Source of the DNA: DASRCB01 sp035653295
GTDB taxonomy: Bacteria > Acidobacteriota > Terriglobia > Bryobacterales > Bryobacteraceae
NCBI GenBank assembly: GCA_035653295.1
Contig: DASRCB010000320.1
Coordinates: 1 to 6,667 of the forward strand
Length of the DNA: 6,667 bases
Direction of reading: 5' to 3'
Shown: positions 1-5,730 of the stretch, piece after piece
How the letters are laid out: each line of letters opens with the position of its first letter
Numbering within the stretch: position 1 is the stretch's first letter
Position numbers and translations under genes: made by a program
Notes under the pieces: model-generated
Database searches by the model: none
Told to the model about the DNA's origin: nothing
The model's input: the letters and a program-made list of their open reading frames with translations, nothing else

Positions 1-229
1 AAGTTGCGGAATGTTGTGGGCGGTGACATCACTGCCGAACCACGTGTACGGTCCTGTGATGCGATGCCGGACGTTCCATCCACCTGGGCACTGAGAACCG
101 GCCGAGCCGGCGTTAATTCGCCGCGCCCGGAACAGAAGAAGTTTGGCTCCTTGTGGTAATCTGCTTGCCCGTCTTCCCGCTCGGAAAAACACACTCTTTG
201 CCTGGCTGGTTAATGAACTGGAGGTTTGT
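1..229. other. Upstream region with no assignable gene
   Basis: No gene could be assigned here. The plus strand is open in one frame from base 1 to a TAA at 157-159, and this could be the tail of a gene entering from the left, but the translation is not recognisable. The minus strand is also open across 1-140 and reads, near the left edge, HRITGPYTWFGSDVTAHNIP, which looks protein-like. However, no ATG/GTG/TTG with a ribosome site was found for it. A short inverted repeat, CCGGC-CGA-GCCGG, lies at 98-110 without a T-run. No convincing sigma70 promoter for the large gene at 230 was found. Confidence 0.3.
220..225 (+). promoter_or_regulatory. Ribosome binding site deciding the start at 230
   Basis: GGAGGT lies 4 nt upstream of ATG 230-232. 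It favours this start over the in-frame TTG at 143, which would add 29 residues ahead of the signal peptide and has no comparable site. Confidence 0.75.
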
Positions 230-3200
230 ATGATCAGGTCCCGCCGCGTTGCTGGATTTCTCGCGCTGCGCCACTACGGTGTTTCGGCGTTCACTTTAAT
301 TGCCCTGATACTGGTTGCAACAGGGTGGCTTAGCGCGCAGAATGGGTCGCAACAAGCGAAGCAGACACTTACTGCGCCGCCGCCGAAGTACCATGTTCTG
401 TCGCCCAATTTTCAGCACGCGTCGCCCGGCCGCACGACCATGGTGCTTCAGCCAGCCACCTCGCCAACGCTGAGCCAGTCCACGTGGACCGCCATCGGAC
501 CGGCGTCGCTCTCCGGAGGCGGGGGGAGTTACAGCGGACGCATTGTCGGCATTGCAGTGGACCCGACGAGCGTCAATAACATTTACATCGCGGCAGCCGG
601 CGGCGGCGTCTGGCAAACGACCAATGCCGGAACCGCGTGGAACCCACTGACCGATAACCAGGCAACGCTGGCCATGGGAGCGATCGCCATAGCGCCCTCG
701 AATCACCTGAAGATCTATGCGGGCACCGGCGAGGCCAATAATGCGCTCGATTCAAACTTCGGCCTGGGCATTCTGATATCGAACGACGGTGGGGCGACAT
801 GGTCGCTTTCGCAGGGACCGAGCAATATCTTCAGCAGCAACCGGCTGGTCGTCGGGGAGATCTCGGTGGATCCCACGAACCCGAGCACCGCTTACGCCGC
901 GGTGGGCCTCGCCGGCGAGAACGGGGTTTTCAATGCCGAGGGCGGCACCGGCATCTACAAGACCACGGACGGAGGCACGACCTGGACCAACACCACTACA
1001 AGCATCAATGAAGTTACACTCGACGGCACGTTCACTTCCACATTTTCATGGTCTGCCGTCGTCGTTGATCCAAATACACCGACTACCGTCTATGCTGCCC
1101 ATGGATACAACTTCAGCTTTCATAATTACAACTCCGCAAACGGAGTTTACCGCTCGCTGAATGGCGGGAGCACGTGGACGCTGCTGACTAACACGATTAA
1201 CGGAGCAACCAATTCCGATACCGGACGTATCGCACTGGCTGTCGCCCCCTCGGCGAGTACTGCAAATAACCACGTTCTTTACGTCGCGGCGGAGGCCGTT
1301 TCAACCGGGGGATTGCTTTACTTCGAACGATCGGACAATGCCGACTCCGCGCTACCGACCTTCACCACCTCGCTGACCGCCGGGACGCCGGACTTTGGTG
1401 GAGCGGAGAATTCCGTCGATGGCGGCAGCGGTCAGGGCTGGTACGACTGGGTGATTGGAGTTGACCCGGCCAATTCGGCCGTTGTTTATGCCGCCGGCGT
1501 GGAATGCTACGACTGCGGCGGGACTCAGGCGGTCATCCGCTCCACCACCAGCGGCACAAGCTGGGACGACATTTCGATCGTGGGTGGGATCGAGCCGCAT
1601 ACCGATAATCACGCAATTGCATTCGATTCGAGCAGCAGAATGTACCTCGGCAATGATGGCGGCATTTGGCGCTTCGACCCGACGGTACCCAGCTGGACGA
1701 ACCTCAACAGCAACCTGAACACCATCCAGTTCACTGGGATCGGTCTGCATCCGAGCAGCTCTACTACAGTCCTTGGCGGCAGCCAGGATAACGGTACAGA
1801 GCTTTATACCGGCAATGTGGTCTGGTCGCAGACCGACGGCGGCGATGGAGGTTTTGCCCAGATCAGCCAGACGCTGGGCACACGCTGCTATCACACCTAT
1901 ACGGGGGCCAGTTTCGTGCGCTCCGACAGCTCTTGTGCTTCGGGCACCTGGGTGTCGAAGACCTCCGGCATTCTGAATGGTAATGCGAATTTCTACGCTC
2001 CGTACACCGTGGATCCGACGAATGGAGATCACCTGCTCTTCGGCGGAGATCGTGTATACGAAACCACCAACGCGGCCGACAGCTGGACGGCGATCAGTGC
2101 GCCAGGGTCGAATGGATTTAACAGCGGGGGCAAAAACATAAACGCTGTCGCCATTGCTCCGGGCACGAACATGCGGTACGCCACGGTTTGTTGCAACGGA
2201 AGCAGCGAGGCACAGGTTTTCATCACCACGAATGATGGCACGTCGTGGACAGAATCCGACCTGCCTGTTACCGGCCGTGTCGACGAGCTCGATGTCGACC
2301 CCAATGACAGCAGCGGGAACACGGTAATTGCGGTTATCAATCAGTTCAATGCCGCGAAGCAGCACGTTTTCCGAACCAACAACGGTGGGACAAGCTGGAG
2401 CAACATCAGCGGGAATCTGCCAAACGTGCCCACATGGTCGGCGAAAATCGACACCGACGCCAGCCAAACCATTTACGTTTCCAATGAAACCGGCGTGTAT
2501 TCCTCTCCCAGCCCGTACACGACCTGGACGGCCTATGGAACAGGCCTGCCGGATGTACAGGGAGTCCACCTCGAATTGAACCGCACCCTGCACGTTCTGG
2601 CGGTTGGGACACACGGACGCGGCGCCTGGGAGATCCTGACGCCGGGTGCTGGAGGGCCGCCCCCCGCGGCAATTATAGCCGTGGCGCCAACCAGCCCAAT
2701 CAGCGCACAGATCAACTCGAACTTCTCGCCGGCGCTGCAGGTCAAGGTCACCGACGCCAGCAACAACCCGGTTTCTGGCGCCACGGTAACATTCAGCGGA
2801 CCCGTGTCGGGCGCGAGCGCCACCTTCACCACGCCGGCGCTGACGGACAGCAACGGACTGACCAGCGTTACCGCCACGGCGAACGGTATTGTGGGAGGCC
2901 CATATACTGTATCGGCCAGCGTTTCGGGCGTGGCCACGCCGGCCAACTTCTCGCTCAGCAACACGGCGCCGCCGCCGCCGACGGTTGTTTCCGTGTCTCC
3001 CGGCTCGGGTACCGGGAACCCGCAGTCGTTTACGTTCACTTATTCCGACGTGGCCGGGTACACGGACCTCAGCTCCGTTTATGCGGTGTTCAACAGCACC
3101 GTGGCCAGCGGCCTGAACGGCTGCTATTTCTACTACCTGCCCGCCTCGAACGTTCTTTATCTCAAGGCAGACAACGGCAGCACGAATCTCGCCGCGCTCA

Positions 3201-4297
3201 CGCCAGGCGGAGCCGGCAGCGACAGCAACAGCCAGTGCAGCGTGTCGGCCAGCGGTATTTCCGTGGGGCACTCGGGAACCAATCTGACGCTGACGGTGGG
3301 CGTCACCTTCACCTCGACCTTCACGGGCAAGAAGACCGTGTACATGCGCGCCATCAGTTCCGGGGGAACGAGTGGCTTCGTCGCCAAAGGAACATGGTCG
3401 GCGGCGGCGAATCAGGCGCCGGCGATTGTTTCCATGTCGCCTAACTCGGGGACCGGCAATCCGCAGTCGTTTACGTTCACTTACTCCGACCCCAACGGGT
3501 GGACGGATCTGGGGTCCGTTTATCTGCTGTTCAACAGCACCATCGCAACCCCGCTCAACGGCTGCTATATGTACTACGTGCCGGCCGTGAACACGCTCTA
3601 CTTACGGGGGGATAACGGAGTGAGCACCGCCGGCGCGCTGACCCCTGGCGGGGCGGGGTCAGCCAGCAACAGCCAGTGCAGCGTCGCGGCGAGCGGCATT
3701 TCCGTCGCCCCGTCGGGCAACAACCTGGCCCTTACGGTATCGATCAACTTTGCATCGACCTTCACCGGCCTCAAGCACGCTTATCTGCGCGCCATCGACA
3801 ATTCCAGCGCGGATTCGCATTACGTGTCGGGCGGGACATGGTCCGCCGCCACCAACCAGACACCCACGGTGGTTTCGGTATCGCCATCGTCGGGCTCGGG
3901 CTTCTCGCAGACGTTCACGTTCACGTACGCCGATGCCAATGGCTGGAACGACCTCGCCTCGGTCTACGCTCTGTTCAGCGGCACACCATTTAGTACGGCG
4001 AATGCCTGCTACATGTACTATCAGCCGGCGGTCAATTTGTTCTATCTCCGCGCCGACAACGGGACGTCGAACGTGGGATCCCTGGCGCCCGGTACCGCGG
4101 TGGTCACAATGAGCAACAGCCAGTGCAGCGTGGCGGGCAGCACCGTATCGGTGGGGCATTCGGGCACGAATCTGACCCTGACGGTCACGGTGAATTTCAC
4201 CGGCGGGTTCACCGGCCAAAAAACCGTGGATCTCAGAGCAATCGACAACTCGAACGCGGACAGCCATTTCGTGTCCGAGGGGACCTGGACGCCGTAG
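230..4297 (+). CDS. Large secreted Asp-box beta-propeller protein with Ig-like and three tandem Cys-domain repeats
   Basis: The product is 1355 aa and exported. A Sec signal peptide is visible: basic n-region MIRSRR, hydrophobic stretch at about 17-33, likely cleavage after LSA36. From about residue 86 to 803 runs a beta-propeller region with about ten Asp-box-like turns, for example GIYKTTDGGTTW (241-252), GVYRSLNGGSTW and HVFRTNNGGTSW. It also has GNDGGIW (474-480), QDNGT (519-523) and a closing THGRGAW (794-800), all typical of the sortilin/Vps10 and GH74-like BNR propellers. Next come a proline-rich linker, an Ig-like domain (about 814-908), a PPPP linker, and three ~147-aa repeats to the C-terminus (919-1355). 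No catalytic residues can be assigned, and no LPXTG, PEP-CTERM or transmembrane anchor is seen at the C-terminus. A role in binding surface polymers or glycans is inference. Propellers of this kind also occur in glycosidases and in proteins of unknown function. Start chosen by the GGAGGT site and the signal peptide. Confidence 0.9.
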   Translation: MIRSRRVAGFLALRHYGVSAFTLIALILVATGWLSAQNGSQQAKQTLTAPPPKYHVLSPNFQHASPGRTTMVLQPATSPTLSQSTWTAIGPASLSGGGGSYSGRIVGIAVDPTSVNNIYIAAAGGGVWQTTNAGTAWNPLTDNQATLAMGAIAIAPSNHLKIYAGTGEANNALDSNFGLGILISNDGGATWSLSQGPSNIFSSNRLVVGEISVDPTNPSTAYAAVGLAGENGVFNAEGGTGIYKTTDGGTTWTNTTTSINEVTLDGTFTSTFSWSAVVVDPNTPTTVYAAHGYNFSFHNYNSANGVYRSLNGGSTWTLLTNTINGATNSDTGRIALAVAPSASTANNHVLYVAAEAVSTGGLLYFERSDNADSALPTFTTSLTAGTPDFGGAENSVDGGSGQGWYDWVIGVDPANSAVVYAAGVECYDCGGTQAVIRSTTSGTSWDDISIVGGIEPHTDNHAIAFDSSSRMYLGNDGGIWRFDPTVPSWTNLNSNLNTIQFTGIGLHPSSSTTVLGGSQDNGTELYTGNVVWSQTDGGDGGFAQISQTLGTRCYHTYTGASFVRSDSSCASGTWVSKTSGILNGNANFYAPYTVDPTNGDHLLFGGDRVYETTNAADSWTAISAPGSNGFNSGGKNINAVAIAPGTNMRYATVCCNGSSEAQVFITTNDGTSWTESDLPVTGRVDELDVDPNDSSGNTVIAVINQFNAAKQHVFRTNNGGTSWSNISGNLPNVPTWSAKIDTDASQTIYVSNETGVYSSPSPYTTWTAYGTGLPDVQGVHLELNRTLHVLAVGTHGRGAWEILTPGAGGPPPAAIIAVAPTSPISAQINSNFSPALQVKVTDASNNPVSGATVTFSGPVSGASATFTTPALTDSNGLTSVTATANGIVGGPYTVSASVSGVATPANFSLSNTAPPPPTVVSVSPGSGTGNPQSFTFTYSDVAGYTDLSSVYAVFNSTVASGLNGCYFYYLPASNVLYLKADNGSTNLAALTPGGAGSDSNSQCSVSASGISVGHSGTNLTLTVGVTFTSTFTGKKTVYMRAISSGGTSGFVAKGTWSAAANQAPAIVSMSPNSGTGNPQSFTFTYSDPNGWTDLGSVYLLFNSTIATPLNGCYMYYVPAVNTLYLRGDNGVSTAGALTPGGAGSASNSQCSVAASGISVAPSGNNLALTVSINFASTFTGLKHAYLRAIDNSSADSHYVSGGTWSAATNQTPTVVSVSPSSGSGFSQTFTFTYADANGWNDLASVYALFSGTPFSTANACYMYYQPAVNLFYLRADNGTSNVGSLAPGTAVVTMSNSQCSVAGSTVSVGHSGTNLTLTVTVNFTGGFTGQKTVDLRAIDNSNADSHFVSEGTWTP
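2981..4294 (+). repeat. Three tandem in-gene repeats encoding a two-cysteine domain
   Basis: The units begin at about 2981, 3422 and 3866 (441 and 444 nt apart; the last is 429 nt). Each encodes, in order: a V(V/S)S(V/M)SPxSGxG opening, FTFTY(S/A)D, a DLxSVY segment, CYxYY, LYL(K/R)xDNG, SNSQCSV, a TLTV-type strand, FTG and GTW. Each unit has two cysteines (in CYxYY and QCSV), which could form a disulfide in an exported protein. DNA identity is high in places: AGCAACAGCCAGTGCAGCGT occurs unchanged in all three units, and units 1 and 2 share 23 identical bases (CCGCAGTC...TCACTTA). This points to duplication with possible continuing gene conversion. Confidence 0.9.
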
Positions 4298-4310
4298 AGA
4301 ACGGTCATGG

Positions 4311-4368
4311 GCTGCGCGGTGGGATGCTCGCCGCGCAGCTCGGGCCTCGTCTCCATAGCGACGAGGCC
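4311..4368 (+). terminator. Two adjacent 9-bp stem-loops after the large gene
   Basis: Stem-loop 1 is GCTGCGCGG (4311-4319) and CCGCGCAGC (4331-4339) with an 11-nt loop. Stem-loop 2 is GGCCTCGTC (4343-4351) and GACGAGGCC (4360-4368) with an 8-nt loop. Both stems are perfect and only 3 nt apart, starting 14 nt after the stop codon. No T-run follows, so this is not a classic intrinsic terminator. It may be a tandem-hairpin terminator, a 3'-end stabiliser, or part of the larger palindromic array that continues to 4436. Confidence 0.5.
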
Positions 4369-4370
4369 GG

Positions 4371-4436
4371 CGGCGCTAATCAGGCCGCGCCGAATCCCCC
4401 CGCCGGTGCCGGACCGGCAGTAACAGCCGGTGCGGG
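4371..4436. repeat. Continuation of the GC-rich inverted-repeat array
   Basis: CGGCGC (4371-4376) pairs with GCGCCG (4387-4392). Next, ACCGGC (4413-4418) can pair either with GCCGGT upstream (4402-4407, 5-nt loop) or with a second GCCGGT downstream (4426-4431, 7-nt loop). The two pairings are mutually exclusive. CCCGC (4399-4403) and GCGGG (4432-4436) can close an outer stem. Together with the two stem-loops at 4311-4368, this makes about 125 nt of nearly continuous potential secondary structure. No known riboswitch or RNA family was recognised. A REP/BIME-like intergenic repeat is one possibility. Confidence 0.45.
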
Positions 4437-4683
4437 AGTCGGTCGGTGGAGCTTTGAAAACCTAACGCAGGCAACTGAGGCGACTGAGGCGTCGGGTGGG
4501 AAGCCCATTGTTCGGGGCGCTGTATTTCTCGGGAGCACAGGGAAGGTTCACCGCGCCGGACTGGTCAGCAATTCCGCCAGTAGCCGCCGATCCGGGCTGC
4601 ACGGAGAATCCGAGAAGAGGGTGAAACACCGCGGCGAGCGTTCACAACGGTGTAATGATACTAATCGATCACGGCGACAGGCG
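4437..4683. other. Intergenic stretch, nothing recognised
   Basis: No gene was identified between the hairpin array and the toxin gene. A plus-strand frame runs open from 4123 to 4998, but its start lies out of frame inside the large gene and its end is antisense to the toxin and antitoxin, so it is taken as non-coding. A short tandem direct repeat, CTGAGGCGA/CTGAGGCGT, sits at about 4476-4493. Confidence 0.4.
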
Positions 4684-4697
4684 TTACCGATACGCCT
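4679..4697 (-). terminator. Weak hairpin at the toxin stop codon
   Basis: AGGCGT (4679-4684) and ACGCCT (4692-4697) form a 6-bp stem with a 7-nt loop that spans the toxin stop codon (4684-4686, TAA on the minus strand). No T-run follows on the minus strand. It could mark the end of the operon, but the support is slight. Confidence 0.2.
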
Positions 4698-4941
4698 CGC
4701 TCCGATGTCGCACATGCAGGACCTCGATGCTGGCGACGTCGATGCGCAGGAAGATGACGCGGTAATCGCCCACGCGGAGGCGGAACTCGAAGCGCGGCGG
4801 CTGCAGGCAGATGACGTCGCCGGCGCCGGTGATCAGGTAATGATCGATGGCGCGCAGGATACGCAGGGCAGTCTCGCGGTCAATCGCCCGCAGTTCGGCC
4901 TCAGCGGCCGGCGACCATATGACGGTCTTTTTGTCGGCCAT
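4684..4941 (-). CDS. RelE/ParE-superfamily toxin
   Basis: The 85-aa product has the usual length and pattern of RelE/ParE toxins. It has an N-terminal strand (TVIWSPAAEAEL), a helix pair to about residue 38, a GDV(I)xL segment (41-46), then FEFRLRVGDYRVIF (51-64) and a C-terminal strand ending VRHRSEAYR (77-85). RLRVGDYRV is the family hallmark. Arg54, Arg56, Arg61, His79 and Arg80 are candidate functional residues by analogy. RelE members cleave mRNA in the ribosome and ParE members poison gyrase, and the sequence alone does not say which applies. The ATG overlaps the antitoxin stop by one base (TGATG) and has no Shine-Dalgarno of its own, so translation is probably coupled. The family often has Lys where this protein has Ile-Cys (44-45), a minor departure. 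Confidence 0.85.
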   Translation of the reverse strand: MADKKTVIWSPAAEAELRAIDRETALRILRAIDHYLITGAGDVICLQPPRFEFRLRVGDYRVIFLRIDVASIEVLHVRHRSEAYR

Positions 4942-5195
4942 CAGCGCAGGCCGAACTCGCGCAGAACCTCCTCATGCGGGATGCCTTCGCCGCGCTGAAT
5001 GGAAGCATGCGCGGCGTCCAGCGCCGCGGCTTCCTCAGCCGAAATCGGCTCGTCCTCGACCGGCGCACTGGCCAGCGAGCGGGCGATCGGATCGGTCATG
5101 ACCTCCAGCAGCCGAACCACGGCCTCCAGTTGTTCCGGCCCGAGCTGGCTGAGCAGAGACCAGGCGTGCTGTCGCGCTTCGGAATCACTGGCCAT
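4941..5195 (-). CDS. Antitoxin-like small acidic protein paired with the RelE/ParE toxin
   Basis: The 84-aa product lies directly upstream of the toxin with a 1-nt overlap, the standard antitoxin position. The N-terminal half is helical (WSLLSQLGPEQLEAVVRLLE, 12-31). The middle is acidic and alanine-rich (VEDEPISAEEAAALDAA, 46-62). The C-terminus GIPHEEVLREFGL (71-83) resembles the toxin-binding tail of antitoxins paired with RelE/ParE toxins. No ribbon-helix-helix, AbrB or HTH DNA-binding motif is evident, so DNA binding may be supplied by the XRE protein encoded upstream. The start is ATG with AGGGGG 6 nt upstream, inside the end of the XRE gene. The function is inferred from position and tail similarity. 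Confidence 0.75.
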   Translation of the reverse strand: MASDSEARQHAWSLLSQLGPEQLEAVVRLLEVMTDPIARSLASAPVEDEPISAEEAAALDAAHASIQRGEGIPHEEVLREFGLR

Positions 5196-5508
5196 TGCGT
5201 TCCCCCTGTGCGTCGTTTCTGCGGAGCGGGCAGACGGCGACGAGTGAGTTGATCAGGCGGATGACCGCCTTCTGATCGCGCTCCGGCAGCGCGACGCCCA
5301 GCGGTTCGTCGGTACTCACCTTCAGTGCTCTTCCCACAGCGATGACCGCGGGAGCAGGCGGCAAACGGGCCTCGGTCTCGTAGTAGGAGATGGCCCGCTG
5401 GGTAGTGCCGGCGACCTCGGCCAGTTGTACCTGAGTCAACCCGCGCGCTTTGTGGATGGACTGCAGACGCTCGCCGAAGGTGGTCTCTCCATACGTCTTT
5501 CTGGGCAT
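5185..5508 (-). CDS. XRE-family HTH regulator, apparently shortened, first gene of the TA operon
   Basis: The 107-aa product begins MPRKTYGETTFGERLQ and has a Cro/C1-type HTH at about 11-72. ARGLTQVQLAEVAGTTQRAI (21-40) contains the helix-turn-helix, followed by SYYETEARLPPAPAVIAVGR and ALKVSTDEPLGV. The tail LPERDQKAVIRLINSLV (74-90) follows at once. In relatives known to me a charged linker of roughly 20-30 residues (the LW..L segment) separates these parts, so an in-frame deletion near residue 72 is likely. The gene overlaps the antitoxin start by 11 nt. It probably represses its own operon through the palindrome at 5586-5604. The start at 5508 was chosen because MPRK..ETTFGERL is the usual family N-terminus. 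ATG 5532 (115 aa, weak GGCGAG site) is the main alternative. Confidence 0.85.
   Translation of the reverse strand: MPRKTYGETTFGERLQSIHKARGLTQVQLAEVAGTTQRAISYYETEARLPPAPAVIAVGRALKVSTDEPLGVALPERDQKAVIRLINSLVAVCPLRRNDAQGERNGQ
5202..5207 (-). promoter_or_regulatory. Ribosome binding site of the antitoxin gene
   Basis: AGGGGG on the minus strand, 6 nt before ATG 5195-5193, lies just after the antitoxin start on the plus strand and inside the 3' end of the XRE coding sequence. It supports ATG 5195 as the antitoxin start and gives that gene its own ribosome entry. Confidence 0.6.
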
Positions 5509-5558
5509 CGCATCCGCGATTGTAAAAGGCATGTTCGAAATCTCGCCGCCTGACTTGG

Positions 5559-5585
5559 TTGACAGCACTTCCGTATTCGTATGCT
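5559..5585 (+). promoter_or_regulatory. Possible divergent promoter toward the secreted-protein gene
   Basis: A perfect TTGACA (5559-5564) is followed after a short 15-bp spacer by TATGCT (5580-5585, 4 of 6). Transcription would start inside the palindrome at 5586-5604, which could tie this gene to the same repressor. Another perfect TTGACA lies at 5641-5646 but has no good -10 at normal spacing. Confidence 0.25.
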
Positions 5586-5604
5586 CTCAGACACAGTATC
5601 TGAG
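5586..5604. promoter_or_regulatory. Near-perfect 19-bp palindrome, candidate operator
   Basis: CTCAGACACAGTATCTGAG matches its own reverse complement at 16 of 19 positions, with perfect 6-bp outer arms CTCAGA/TCTGAG. It covers the -10 of the proposed minus-strand promoter for the XRE-antitoxin-toxin operon. It also lies just downstream of a possible plus-strand -10. The size, symmetry and position fit an operator for a dimeric XRE repressor. Binding itself is inferred. Confidence 0.55.
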
Positions 5605-5623
5605 GTCAATCGGCTTCCCTCAA
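5595..5623 (-). promoter_or_regulatory. Candidate promoter of the TA operon
   Basis: On the minus strand, TTGAGG (5623-5618) and GATACT (5600-5595) are spaced 17 bp apart, each matching the sigma70 consensus at 4 of 6 positions. The -10 is inside the palindrome at 5586-5604, so repressor binding would block it. A weaker alternative -35, TTGACC, lies at 5609-5604. Confidence 0.4.
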
Positions 5624-5709
5624 ACGTGTACCAGACCCACTTGACAACTGTTTGAAGAAGGGCGGTTTTGGCGCGTATTCTCGAAGATGAGGTGGAGCGG
5701 CTGAAGCGG

Positions 5710-5726
5710 GAGCGCGGCCCGGATGA
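5710..5726 (+). repeat. Left copy of a 17-bp inverted repeat
   Basis: GAGCGCGGCCCGGATGA here is the exact reverse complement of 6517-6533. In the right copy it encodes ERGPD of the XRE relic. Here it lies just upstream of the secreted-protein gene and would read ERGPDE in the plus frame opened by TTG 5668. The two copies bracket most of the secreted-protein gene. Confidence 0.5.
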
Positions 5727-5730
5727 ATCG

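Noticed and set aside
1..142. Divergent minus-strand gene reading HRITGPYTWFGSDVTAHNIP
   Set aside because: The translation looks protein-like, but no start codon with a ribosome site was found and the plus strand is equally open. It is left as a note in the upstream region.
1352..3271. 639-codon open frame on the minus strand inside the large gene
   Set aside because: It is Arg/Gly/Ala/Val-rich, has no recognisable domain, and lies wholly antisense to a gene with clear domains. High-GC third positions produce such frames.
4042..4356. Minus-strand frame starting METRPELRGEHPTAQPM
   Set aside because: Its start falls in the stem-loop array and the rest is antisense to the third repeat unit, so it is explained by palindromes and shadow coding.
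4398..4440. Cobalamin-riboswitch-like bits (CCCGC..., CTGTTACTG on the minus strand)
   Set aside because: The conserved core and the downstream box are absent, and no cobalamin-related gene follows. The stretch is better described as simple inverted repeats.
4123..4998. 291-codon plus-strand frame spanning the end of the large gene, the hairpins and the TA genes
   Set aside because: It starts inside the Cys-domain repeat in the wrong frame and is antisense to the toxin and antitoxin. No domain or ribosome site supports it.
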